Assembly: GCA_902792815.1 (NCBI GenBank)
Contig: CADBAY010000016.1
Coordinates: 1 to 63,300 of the forward strand
Direction: 5' to 3'
Length of the DNA: 63,300 bases
Source: an uncultured Bacteroidia bacterium
GTDB taxonomy: Bacteria; Bacteroidota; Bacteroidia; Bacteroidales; UBA932
How positions within the stretch are numbered: position 1 is the first letter of the stretch; each line of letters opens with the position of its first letter. Under the pieces are notes generated by a model. That model saw only the letters and a program-made list of their open reading frames with translations. It did not search any database and had not been told where the DNA came from. This document shows, piece after piece, positions 1 to 6,987 of the stretch. Made by a program: the position numbers and the translations under genes.

Positions 1-39
1 CGCCACAAAAACGAATATGTAAAGTCGTGTCTTCATCAT
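1..39 (-). CDS. 5' end of a secreted protein gene, cut by the window edge
   Basis: Only the first 13 codons are visible (ATG ATG AAG ..., residues MMKTRLYIFVFVA). They form the basic N-region and hydrophobic core of a signal peptide, so the product is probably exported. The start is ATG at 39 or 36. Two TTTGGCACGG boxes and a cluster of TGTAAAG repeats lie just upstream. This suggests it is the target of the sigma-54-type response regulator encoded next door. The function cannot be told from so short a piece. Confidence 0.55.
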   Translation of the reverse strand, partial: MMKTRLYIFVFVA

Positions 40-52
40 ACAATGATTTATC

Positions 53-85
53 ACCGTGCCAAATACTAACACCCGCCGTGCCAAA
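53..85 (-). promoter_or_regulatory. Tandem TTTGGCACGG boxes, candidate sigma-54 promoter
   Basis: On the minus strand TTTGGCACGG occurs twice, 22 bases apart, between the TGTAAAG cluster and the partial gene at 1-39. TGGCACG is the -24 half of the sigma-54 consensus (TGGCACG-N4-TTGC). The upstream copy is followed at the right distance by GTGT rather than TTGC. The downstream copy has no good -12 element. The neighbouring regulator is of the sigma-54-activating type, which favours the reading, but the -12 match is imperfect. Confidence 0.4.
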
Positions 86-140
86 TGCGATAAAGCATTG
101 ATAATGAAGCAGAAATGATTCTGACAGGAAATGAAAAAAG

Positions 141-187
141 TGTAAAGCTTTACATTACACTTTACACTTTCGGGCTTTACCTTTACA
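141..187. promoter_or_regulatory. Cluster of TGTAAAG/CTTTACA boxes, candidate enhancer sites
   Basis: The cluster contains a perfect 14-base palindrome, TGTAAAGCTTTACA, at 141-154. Further CTTTACA copies lie at 160-166 and 181-187, and CTTTAC at 175-180. It sits about 100 bases upstream of the partial gene at 1-39 and downstream of the kinase gene. A second cluster of the same motif lies upstream of the response-regulator gene (2564-2609). This is the expected placement of upstream activating sites for a Fis-type HTH activator. Confidence 0.5.
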
Positions 188-204
188 GATTTCTCCAACG
201 GAGA

Positions 205-1086
205 CTATCTAAAACGTAGTTCAAATACGGTCTGCTGGGCATCACTCCTCACCAGCTCAATGCTGCCGTTGTGATTCCGCATAATCTGCCGGGAAATCGA
301 GAGGCCGATGCCGGAGCCCTCCTTTTTGGTGGTGTAGAACGGAATAAATATCTGCTCCTGGGCCGATACTGGAATAGGCTCGCCATCGTTGGTCACCTGA
401 ATAATCACATCGTCATCCCGGCCCATCTTTGCGGTAATGTCGATGTGCTTAGCACCAGCCTGCAGGGCGTTTTTGATGAGGTTAATGAGGATCTGGGAGA
501 TTTGCCCTTCATCGGCGTAAATCATCAAATCATCCTCCTCTGGCCGATACTTGCAGGTAGCACCACAGCTGGCGGCTAATTCGCTGTTCAAGCCGATGAC
601 ACTATCCATCAGCTCCCGCAAATCCAGCGCCTTGCGGATGGGCTTCGCCACACCGGAGAGCTGGCGGTAAGTCTGCACGAAACCAATCAAATTCTTCGAT
701 GAGTCCGAAATTGTCTCCAGTCCGGCCTTGATGTCCAGCTCGCTGTGCCCGTTCTCATCCATCGATTTTGACAGTGCATCGGACAGCGATGCAATCGGCG
801 ACACCGTATTCATAATCTCGTGCGTGAGCACGCGGATGAGTTTTGTCCAGGAATCCTGCTCGTGGGCCTGCCGCTGTTTTTCAAAGATGGTCCGGATGCG
901 GTTGAGCGTACGGTTGAACTTGTTTTTGTCCTGGAAGCGGAAATTCAGCTCCCCATCCTCCAGGGCGTCCATCATGTATGCTACCTTCTTGATGTCCTTC
1001 TGGCGTGTTCGGATAGTAGCAATCACCGCCACCACAATGGCAACGATAACAGCAACTCCGATGATATGCCAGAGGGTAAAAGTCAT
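205..1086 (-). CDS. Sensor histidine kinase
   Basis: This is a 293-residue membrane-anchored histidine kinase. It has one N-terminal membrane helix (about 7-25), then a dimerisation/phosphoacceptor helix with His89 in the H-box VLTHEIMNTVSPI. The ATPase domain follows, with an N-box (INLIKNALQAG, Asn206) and a G-box (GSGIGLS, 257-263). There is no periplasmic sensor domain, so it probably reads a cytoplasmic or membrane signal; it is short for the family. Its ATG overlaps the TGA stop of the response-regulator gene upstream (ATGA, 1083-1086), so the two are translationally coupled. It should phosphorylate that regulator. The signal is unknown. Confidence 0.93.
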   Translation of the reverse strand: MTFTLWHIIGVAVIVAIVVAVIATIRTRQKDIKKVAYMMDALEDGELNFRFQDKNKFNRTLNRIRTIFEKQRQAHEQDSWTKLIRVLTHEIMNTVSPIASLSDALSKSMDENGHSELDIKAGLETISDSSKNLIGFVQTYRQLSGVAKPIRKALDLRELMDSVIGLNSELAASCGATCKYRPEEDDLMIYADEGQISQILINLIKNALQAGAKHIDITAKMGRDDDVIIQVTNDGEPIPVSAQEQIFIPFYTTKKEGSGIGLSISRQIMRNHNGSIELVRSDAQQTVFELRFR

Positions 1087-2468
1087 AGTCCGTACTTCTT
1101 CAGTTTTGCGTACAGCGTGGGCCGGCTCACACCCAGCATCTTGGCCGCAGCTGAAATATTGCCGTCCGTCCGGTCCATCGCCTGGCGGACTATCCTCTCC
1201 TCCTCGGCCTCACTCACGGCCTTGATGGTAGTTCCGACCGGTTTGGCCGCCTGCTCCAACTGGATGTCTTTCGCCGTCAGTTCATTGCCATCAGAAAGGA
1301 TCACCGCTTTCTCGATGCAGTTCTGCAACTCGCGGATATTGCCGCTCCAGCGGCCCTCCGTCAGCATCGCAGCTGCATCCGGAGCAATCCCCGTCAAAGG
1401 CCGATGATATTTCTCGGCAAACCTTTCCAGGAACATCTGCGCCAGCGGTACGATATCTTCCTTCCGCTCCCTGAGCGGAGGCAGATTGATATGAACAGTG
1501 TTGATCCGGTAGTACAAATCCTCCCGGAACCGTCCCTCACGGACCAACTTCTCCAAATCCATATTTGTGGCGCAGATCAAACGGATATTGATGGGCTTGG
1601 CCTCATTGCCGCCCACCCGTACAATGCTCCGGTTCTGAATGGCTCGCAGCAGCTTTGCCTGCAGGTGCAGAGGAATATTGCCAATTTCATCCAGGAACAA
1701 CGTCCCGCCATCGGCTTGCTCGAATTTGCCGATGTGGTCGGTGTGCGCATCCGTAAAAGCACCTTTCACATGGCCGAAGAGTTCGCTTTCGAAGAGTGTC
1801 TCCGTGATGGCTCCGGCATCCACCGCCACCATCGGCTTCTCACTCCGTAGACTGCGTGCGTGAATCTCCCGTGCCAGCACATCCTTGCCGGTACCGTTCT
1901 CCCCTGTTATCAGAACCGTGGCGTCCGTGGGTGCAATCTTGTCCAGCGTCTTCCGGATGGCCGCCATTGGCTTGGAGGAGCCCCAGAACAAAGATTCTTC
2001 GCTTCGCTCAGAATGACAGGATGGGCCGTATTCTGCCGTTCTGAGGCCTTTGGCCGAAGAATCTCTGCCCATCGCCTTGAGAGCCTTGTCCCTGGCTGCC
2101 TTGAGCACCTCAATCAGTTTATCATTGTCCCAAGGCTTCACGATAAAGTCGAAGGCTCCCCTCTTCATCCCTTCCACTGCCAAGGCGATGTCGGCGTATG
2201 CTGTAAACAATACCACTTCAACCTCCGGCACCATCTTCTTGAGTTCTCCCGCCCAGTAAAGGCCTTCGTTTCCGGTATTGATGCTTGTATAGAAGTTCAT
2301 GTCCAAAAGCACCACGTCTGGCCGGAACTGCTCCAGCGTTGAAACGAGCGTGGACGGCGAAGGTATCGTCTTCACCTCTGCAAAGTGAAGTGGTAATAAA
2401 ATCTCCAGTGCCCGGCGAATGCCCAGGTTGTCATCTACGACCAGTATTTTTCCAATCTTGGAAGCCAT
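1083..2468 (-). CDS. Sigma-54-dependent response regulator (NtrC family)
   Basis: The 461-residue product has three domains. The receiver has its phosphoacceptor near Asp56 in VVLLDMNF. The AAA+ sigma-54 activator domain has Walker A GENGTGKD (about 189-196), GAFTDA (about 236-241) and Walker [11 protein letters not shown] Fis-type HTH is at the C-terminus ([19 protein letters not shown]). The ATG at 2468 is preferred; an in-frame TTG lies two codons upstream. The linker between receiver and AAA+ (about residues 135-159) contains CHSERSEES, the translation of a palindromic DNA repeat at 1992-2064 read in frame. It is the first gene of an operon with the kinase. TGTAAAG boxes upstream suggest autoregulation. 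Confidence 0.95.
   Translation of the reverse strand: MASKIGKILVVDDNLGIRRALEILLPLHFAEVKTIPSPSTLVSTLEQFRPDVVLLDMNFYTSINTGNEGLYWAGELKKMVPEVEVVLFTAYADIALAVEGMKRGAFDFIVKPWDNDKLIEVLKAARDKALKAMGRDSSAKGLRTAEYGPSCHSERSEESLFWGSSKPMAAIRKTLDKIAPTDATVLITGENGTGKDVLAREIHARSLRSEKPMVAVDAGAITETLFESELFGHVKGAFTDAHTDHIGKFEQADGGTLFLDEIGNIPLHLQAKLLRAIQNRSIVRVGGNEAKPINIRLICATNMDLEKLVREGRFREDLYYRINTVHINLPPLRERKEDIVPLAQMFLERFAEKYHRPLTGIAPDAAAMLTEGRWSGNIRELQNCIEKAVILSDGNELTAKDIQLEQAAKPVGTTIKAVSEAEEERIVRQAMDRTDGNISAAAKMLGVSRPTLYAKLKKYGL
1992..2064. repeat. Palindromic interspersed repeat inserted in frame in the response regulator
   Basis: The outer arms AGATTCTTCG (1992-2001) and CGAAGAATCT (2055-2064) are perfect complements. 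The inner arms CTCAGAA (2007-2013) and TTCTGAG (2039-2045) are also perfect. Unequal bulges lie between the arm pairs (5 and 9 bases), with a 25-base central loop. The left half reads like the widespread bacterial repeat whose translation gives CHSERSEES. It lies exactly in the flexible linker between the receiver and AAA+ domains and keeps the frame open, so the protein should be intact. Confidence 0.8.
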
Positions 2469-2500
2469 TCTCAAATCAGTCTTTTACGCACGCACATCAG

Positions 2501-2518
2501 TCAAAATCCGTTCCAAAT
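2501..2518 (-). promoter_or_regulatory. Candidate sigma-54 promoter of the response-regulator operon
   Basis: The minus strand reads TTTGGAACGGATTTTGA. This matches the sigma-54 pattern TGGCACG-N4-TTGC with GG and TTG at the correct spacing and two mismatches. It lies about 35 bases upstream of the regulator start codon and downstream of the TGTAAAG cluster. That is the layout expected for an autoregulated sigma-54 operon. Assignment by eye only. Confidence 0.4.
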
Positions 2519-2563
2519 AGCTCAACACTCATATAATCAGACACTTGCATTTAAACTAACTGG

Positions 2564-2609
2564 TGTAAAGTCGTAAAGCCTCCTTACAAAACTGTAAAGA
2601 GCCTTTACA
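2564..2609. promoter_or_regulatory. Second TGTAAAG box cluster upstream of the response regulator
   Basis: TGTAAAG occurs at 2564-2570 and 2593-2599, CGTAAAG at 2572-2578, CTTTACA at 2603-2609 and CTTACA at 2583-2588. It is the same motif as the cluster at 141-187. The cluster is 95-140 bases upstream of the regulator ATG, typical of enhancer sites for sigma-54 activators. The stretch 2475-2757 otherwise holds no gene that I can support. Confidence 0.5.
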
Positions 2610-2757
2610 AAGATACAACATTATTCGGAATCCCTGTTTCCACGCCGTCTGTCGCCCTAAAGAAGATGCAAGGATAATCCTAATTCTTCCCCTCACCGGC
2701 CTAAAATATTCCATCTGTTCTGCCGAACTTTGTCCTGTGAAAAACGTAGTATAAGAA

Positions 2758-3108
2758 ATGAGTATTAATATAAACGGAATCATCATAGGCGCAGCCGTGT
2801 TCCTGAGCATCGGCATCTGCCATCCTCTTGTTATCAAGGCAGAATATTATTGGGGCAGGCAGAGCTGGTGGATATGGCTTGTAGCGGGTCTGGTGCTATG
2901 CGCAATATCTCTTTTCGTATCCAACGACATACTCTCAATTCTCCTCGGGGGCTTTGCCTTTTGCTGCCTCTGGGGCATCAACGAAATGTTCCTGCAAGAA
3001 AAACGCGTGCTGCGCGGCTGGTTCCCGGAGAATCCCAAACGGCACGACTACTATGCCGCCAAGCGAGCGGGTCCTTTAAAGGCCAGCCGAAGTCGCAGAT
3101 ATACGTGA
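2758..3108 (+). CDS. DUF4491 family small membrane protein
   Basis: A 116-residue protein with three or four membrane helices. Its pattern of HP(L/I)VIKAEYYWG early, then WWIWLVAGLVL, then GWFPENPKR near the C-terminus is typical of DUF4491 in Bacteroidales. The function of the family is unknown. Members usually end soon after the NPKR motif (from memory). Here about 20 further residues follow (AAKRAGPLKASRSRRYT at the end), which may be the result of a deletion joining it to unrelated DNA downstream. Confidence 0.8.
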   Translation: MSININGIIIGAAVFLSIGICHPLVIKAEYYWGRQSWWIWLVAGLVLCAISLFVSNDILSILLGGFAFCCLWGINEMFLQEKRVLRGWFPENPKRHDYYAAKRAGPLKASRSRRYT

Positions 3109-3205
3109 CCGTGCTGGGCGTGTAGCCGCTAGTGCGCATGAACCAGAAAGAATTGCCGCGATAGCATTTGACCGGTGAGCCTTGCTGCACGAAATAGCGG
3201 CGGCA
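3080..3205 (-). pseudogene. Possible C-terminal remnant of a secreted protein
   Basis: A minus-strand reading frame here gives SPVKCYRGNSFWFMRTSG followed by an aromatic stretch ending in DFGWP. This resembles the C-terminal end of secreted Bacteroidetes proteins with a W(W/F)-LR-S-G motif (DUF6273/DUF1566-like). No intact start or upstream domain is present, and the frame runs on into the 3' end of the DUF4491 gene. It may be a leftover of a deleted gene, or chance. Confidence 0.2.
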
Positions 3206-3223
3206 GTCAGGAAGACTGCCGCC
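3199..3223 (-). terminator. Strong hairpin, possible terminator
   Basis: GGCGGCAGTC and GACTGCCGCC form a perfect 10-base stem with a 5-base loop, 37 bases beyond the stop codon of the minus-strand stress-membrane-protein gene. There is no clear run of T after it on either strand, so it may be a weak terminator or only a structured 3' end. Confidence 0.45.
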
Positions 3224-3259
3224 AAGCATGCACGGAAGAACCTGCGTGACAAAATTGTG

Positions 3260-3529
3260 CTATTTCTTGAACAACTTCTTGATCAGGTTCCAGACCCAGA
3301 GAAGGACCACGGCGCCAATGACGGCGCTGATGATCTGGCCATACCACTGGGACCAGAAGGAGCCATCAGCACCGATCAGACCAAGCAGCCAACCGCCGAC
3401 GAAGCCGCCCAGAAGGCCGATGATGATGTTCCAGATGAGGCCGCCCTTGTCTTTTACCACAAAGAAACCGGCGAGCCAGCCGGCGACTGCGCCGAACAGC
3501 AGTGTGAGGAGGATATTAACAATGTTCAT
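3260..3529 (-). CDS. GlsB/YeaQ/YmgE family stress-response membrane protein
   Basis: An 89-residue protein with three membrane helices rich in glycine (GAVAGWLAGFFV, IIGLLGGFVGGWLLGLIG, ISAVIGAVVLLWVWNLIKKLFKK). This is the standard length and pattern of transglycosylase-associated / GlsB family proteins, small inner-membrane proteins induced by stress. The molecular role is not known. It is monocistronic, with a TATATTTG -7 element at 3555-3562 on the minus strand. Confidence 0.9.
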   Translation of the reverse strand: MNIVNILLTLLFGAVAGWLAGFFVVKDKGGLIWNIIIGLLGGFVGGWLLGLIGADGSFWSQWYGQIISAVIGAVVLLWVWNLIKKLFKK

Positions 3530-3554
3530 AGGTGGTTTGTTTAATTGTTCAGAA

Positions 3555-3562
3555 CAAATATA
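3555..3562 (-). promoter_or_regulatory. Bacteroidota -7 element of the GlsB-family gene
   Basis: The minus strand reads TATATTTG, an exact TAnnTTTG, 26 bases upstream of the start codon. No clear TTTG -33 box is seen. The rest of 3563-3719 is AT-rich with no other feature I can support. Confidence 0.6.
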
Positions 3563-3719
3563 TAAATAATTCTTTAAGAATCAAAGCTTTGCCTGCCAGG
3601 TCAGCGGCCCGCGCAATGGCGGATTAATTACTAAATATCCGTAAATATGATAGATTCTTCAGTAAATTAGTTATATTAAAAAGAAAGAAAGTTACGACCT
3701 TTGCTTAAAGATTATTTCC

Positions 3720-3976
3720 ATGAAACGATTATTGACAGGATTGATTCTGATGGCACTTTTTTCACAAGCAGTCAGGGCGCAGATTGACCTGCACTGCCAC
3801 ATGATACCGGCCTCCTATCTTGAGGCCGTGAAAGCGCATGGAATGGAGATGGACGAGCTCTTTCCTATCCCCGAGTGGAAGGCCACGGCGCATCTGGAGT
3901 TTGCCTCGCCGCTCACGGCTTGAATCCGGAAGATGTCCTGTCAAACAATGCAAAGTCACTTTTCAACATCCAATAA
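3720..3976 (+). pseudogene. Amidohydrolase with large internal deletion
   Basis: Translation starts as a signal peptide followed by IDLHCHMIPASYLEA. This is the N-terminus of an amidohydrolase-2 (ACMSD-like) family protein with its metal-binding H-x-H. After about 60 residues the frame meets junction DNA and stops at 3923. In another frame the C-terminal end GLNPEDVLSNNAKSLFNIQ and a TAA follow (about 3917-3976), which fits the end of such enzymes. The central part of an enzyme of about 330 residues is therefore gone and the ends are joined out of frame. It cannot be active. The next gene starts two bases later. Confidence 0.75.
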
Positions 3977-3977
3977 G

Positions 3978-5393
3978 ATGAAGCACTTTAAGTTATTTAC
4001 CGTTATCGCTTTACTCATCATGGCAATTCCCTGTAACGCACAACTCACCATCAACATCCGCTACACCGCTCCCAAGGGCGCCGCTAAAAAATATGTACAA
4101 GAAATGGAAAAGAGCGGCATTGCTGCCCGCATCCGCGCTGTGGAAGGCTGCATCCGCTACGACTATTTCTTCCCGGCCGATGATCCGGACGGCCTCCTGC
4201 TTATAGATGAATGGGCCGACCAGGCCGCCCTGGACCGCTACCACGCATCTCCTATGATGAATGAAGCCGCCGCACTGCGTGAGAAATACAAACTTGGCGG
4301 CCGTCAGATACGGATGTTCAATCCGCTGGCCCCAACAACTGTTCAACCCGAAAAGAAAACACAAACAATGAATACTACACTCACTCCCCGCCGGCAGGGG
4401 CTTGCCGTCATTGCTTCACTGGAAGCCAAAGGAGACCAGGCCGGACTGGAGTCCGCCCTCTCCGAGGCCTTGAAAAACGGACTCACCATAAGCGAAGCCA
4501 AGGAAGCGCTTTCGCAATTGTATGCCTATACCGGATTCCCGCGCTCGCTAAATGCACTTGGCACCTTGCAAAAGGTTTTGGCAAGGCGTGAGGCCGCAGG
4601 CATCAAGGACAATCCCGGCCAGGATGCCGATACGCTCCCCGCCGATTATGATGCCTTGAAACAAGGCACTGAAGTACAGACGCAGCTCACAGGCAAGCCG
4701 TTCAACTACGACTTCGTTCCCGCCACGGACTATTATCTTAAAGCCCATCTTTTTGGCGATATCTTTGCCCGTAACAACCTGAGTTTCTCCGACAGGGAGA
4801 TTGTCACCGTAAGTGCCATTTCTGCCCTTCCCGGCTGTGAGCCCCAGCTTGTAGCTCACGTCTCCGGAGCCCGTAATATGGGCGTAACTGACGAAGAGCT
4901 CCGTGCCCTTCCCTCTTTATTGGAAGAAAAAGTGGGACTTGCCGAGGCCGAGCGCTTGCGCGGCGCCTTGGCAACCGTACTTGGTGATGCACACACCACT
5001 GTACAGACCGTTGATTTCTCCGTCTGGCCCAAGGGCGTCCTCAATCCGTACGGGCAATACTTCACCGGCAACAGTTACCTTACCCAGCTGGACGGCGGCC
5101 TTGCCAATGTGACATTTGAACCTGGCTGCCGCAATAACTGGCATATCCATCATGGAGCCGTGCAGGTACTCATCTGCGTAGCCGGACGAGGCTGGTACCA
5201 AGAATGGGGAAAGCCGGCCGTTCCCATGACTCCGGGCACCGTAATCGCGATACCCGCGGAAATCAAGCATTGGCATGGAGCTGCCGCAGACAGTTGGTTC
5301 CAGCACCTCACTTACCACACCGCCGTCCAGGAAGGCTCTTCCAACGAATGGCTCGAGCCCGTGACAGACGAACTATATCAAGCGGCAAAATAA
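3978..5393 (+). CDS. Secreted ABM - carboxymuconolactone decarboxylase - cupin fusion protein
   Basis: This 471-residue protein starts at the ATG at 3978, which begins a clear signal peptide (MKHFKLFTVIALLIMAIPCNAQ). An antibiotic-biosynthesis-monooxygenase-like domain follows (about 23-115). Then come two carboxymuconolactone decarboxylase/AhpD-like regions (about 135-200 and 235-330), and a cupin (about 350-440) with metal motif HIHHGAVQ and a second motif near IKHWHG. The AhpD-type CxxC is absent; a single Cys lies in LPGCEPQLVAH, so peroxidase activity is doubtful. CMD-cupin proteins are common in Bacteroidales near flavodoxins and AraC regulators, as here. An added ABM domain is less usual. 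The substrate is unknown. Confidence 0.85.
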   Translation: MKHFKLFTVIALLIMAIPCNAQLTINIRYTAPKGAAKKYVQEMEKSGIAARIRAVEGCIRYDYFFPADDPDGLLLIDEWADQAALDRYHASPMMNEAAALREKYKLGGRQIRMFNPLAPTTVQPEKKTQTMNTTLTPRRQGLAVIASLEAKGDQAGLESALSEALKNGLTISEAKEALSQLYAYTGFPRSLNALGTLQKVLARREAAGIKDNPGQDADTLPADYDALKQGTEVQTQLTGKPFNYDFVPATDYYLKAHLFGDIFARNNLSFSDREIVTVSAISALPGCEPQLVAHVSGARNMGVTDEELRALPSLLEEKVGLAEAERLRGALATVLGDAHTTVQTVDFSVWPKGVLNPYGQYFTGNSYLTQLDGGLANVTFEPGCRNNWHIHHGAVQVLICVAGRGWYQEWGKPAVPMTPGTVIAIPAEIKHWHGAAADSWFQHLTYHTAVQEGSSNEWLEPVTDELYQAAK

Positions 5394-5404
5394 CTGCATA
5401 AATA

Positions 5405-6058
5405 TCACCTCAAGTACCCGTGCCTCACTAGATCCTCCCTGCTCCTGACCGGATTTGTGTAGCCGTCCGCAATCACAAAAAGATTGTCGGCCACGGAGGA
5501 AATAGCTTCGTAGTTATGGTCGGTGACAATGATGCCGTGATCTTTGCTGCGCTCCCGGATGAGGGCTGTTACCGCTTCAATGCTTACGGGATCTATCTGC
5601 GCAAACGGTTCATCAAGAATGTAGAACGGAGCGTCGCTCATAAGCACCAGATACAATTCTGCCAACCGCGCTTCTCCGCCGGAGAGTTCACTGATGGTAG
5701 AATCGTAATGACGGGAATACTTGGGAACGCGATTCACGAAAGTCCAGTAATTCAGGCCGTAAAGCTCGAAAGCCCGGTGGAGTTGCATTCCATCCGGAAT
5801 CAAGCGCCCCTGAGGCAGGTATTTGATATACTTGCCTATGATTCTGCGGTCCACGGCCTTTCCGTCGATGCTGACCATCACGTTTTCGACGCTCAAACCG
5901 CCCATGAGGGCGCGGAACATACAGGATTTACCTGCGCCGTTACGCCCAAGCAATCCTGTCACCATCCCGGTTTCCGAAGTGATGTAACCACCACTCAAAA
6001 CCGTTTTACGTCCGAAACGGACCACCACGCTGTCTACTATGAGTTTGTGCTTATCCAT
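5405..6058 (-). CDS. ABC transporter ATP-binding protein
   Basis: A 217-residue ATPase with Walker A GRNGAGKS (about 37-44), signature LSGGE (about 122-126), Walker B FYILDEP and the H-loop in IVTDHNYEA. It is a single nucleotide-binding domain without membrane segments, so it must pair with a membrane partner. The gene starts within the end of the 105-residue membrane-protein gene (8-base overlap), the obvious partner. The substrate is unknown. The three genes 5405-6948 form an operon with a flavodoxin lipoprotein first. Confidence 0.9.
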   Translation of the reverse strand: MDKHKLIVDSVVVRFGRKTVLSGGYITSETGMVTGLLGRNGAGKSCMFRALMGGLSVENVMVSIDGKAVDRRIIGKYIKYLPQGRLIPDGMQLHRAFELYGLNYWTFVNRVPKYSRHYDSTISELSGGEARLAELYLVLMSDAPFYILDEPFAQIDPVSIEAVTALIRERSKDHGIIVTDHNYEAISSVADNLFVIADGYTNPVRSREDLVRHGYLR

Positions 6059-6368
6059 TGAGCAGAAACATAATCCCCATAAGGATAGCGAGCGCCAGAA
6101 AGTCTATCAGAATAACGCTTACCAGCAACTTCCTGCGCGACAGGCCCAGATTGATGTAAAAGAAGATAGCATCCCTGTCACGGAATTGCATCACAAGGTA
6201 AACTGTTAAGGCTGTAATAACCGCCTTAATTATGAAGGAATCCACCAAAAAGGCGTATGAAAACCCGTCGGACTGGAATTTTGCGCACACCAAGTTAAAC
6301 ACGGCGCCGATAAGAAAAATACCTTTTCCATAACGCCATGTCAGAGATATGCGGTCCCGGAGGGTCAT
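6051..6368 (-). CDS. Small membrane protein, likely partner of the ABC ATPase
   Basis: A 105-residue protein with about three membrane helices (16-30, 45-62, 82-103). A short cytoplasmic stretch reads FYINLGLSRRKLL. That pattern resembles the coupling region of ABC-2-type permeases, but the protein is far too small to be a full permease. It starts 7 bases after the flavodoxin stop codon and overlaps the ATPase gene by 8 bases. I infer that it tethers or pairs with the ATPase. No named family is recognised. Confidence 0.75.
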   Translation of the reverse strand: MTLRDRISLTWRYGKGIFLIGAVFNLVCAKFQSDGFSYAFLVDSFIIKAVITALTVYLVMQFRDRDAIFFYINLGLSRRKLLVSVILIDFLALAILMGIMFLLNG

Positions 6369-6375
6369 GCTGCAC

Positions 6376-6948
6376 CTATTTCAGTCCGTCAACCCAGGTC
6401 TTGATATCATCTTTCGTTGCACCATTCAGAGTCTTGCCGGCCTTCCAGACAATCTTTGGATACTGCGCCTTGAAGTCCTGATTGGCCTTGTCGATGCTGC
6501 TGCCGCCGGAGGTTGCAAAGAAAACGACGGTCTTGCCCTCGAAGCCATAGGTCTCGATGAAAGTGTTGATAATCGTGGGAGCAGTATACCACCACACGGG
6601 GAAACCGATATAGACGACATCGAAACTGTCAGCATCCTTAAGGTCTTTAACTATGGCAGGGCGGGAATTCTTGTCCGCCATTTCTACGCTGCTGCGGGAT
6701 TCTTTATTGCGCCAGTCGAGATCGGCGGCGGTGTATTTTACCTCAGGCTTGATTTCGTAGAGGGTGGCTCCCGTCACTTCAGCGAGGTCCTTTGCCACGG
6801 CCTCAGTCGTTCCCGTGGCAGAAAAATAGGCTACGAGTGCTTTCATTTCATTGCTCTTTTTGGTTTGCCCGCAGGCTGTCAGCATCAGGGCTGCCATAAA
6901 GGCTGACAAAAAAACTGTTCTCATGATATTTTTGAATACTTGTTTCAT
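6376..6948 (-). CDS. Flavodoxin-like lipoprotein
   Basis: A 190-residue protein with a lipoprotein signal (lipobox LTAC, Cys26). A flavodoxin fold follows, with the FMN phosphate loop YFSATGTTEAVA (about 41-52) and GFPVWWYTAPTI in the isoalloxazine-contacting region. Family members bind FMN and take part in electron transfer or quinone reduction. Export as a lipoprotein places it in the envelope, though binding of FMN there would need exported cofactor. A second start codon at residue 9 is possible. It is the first gene of a three-gene operon. Confidence 0.9.
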   Translation of the reverse strand: MKQVFKNIMRTVFLSAFMAALMLTACGQTKKSNEMKALVAYFSATGTTEAVAKDLAEVTGATLYEIKPEVKYTAADLDWRNKESRSSVEMADKNSRPAIVKDLKDADSFDVVYIGFPVWWYTAPTIINTFIETYGFEGKTVVFFATSGGSSIDKANQDFKAQYPKIVWKAGKTLNGATKDDIKTWVDGLK

Positions 6949-6987
6949 AATCGCATATATTTATCTTCCGAAATGATTGCCAACTTA

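Noticed and set aside
2556-2837. 93-codon minus-strand frame upstream of the response regulator
   Set aside because: It covers the TGTAAAG cluster and the start of DUF4491 on the other strand, with no recognisable protein.
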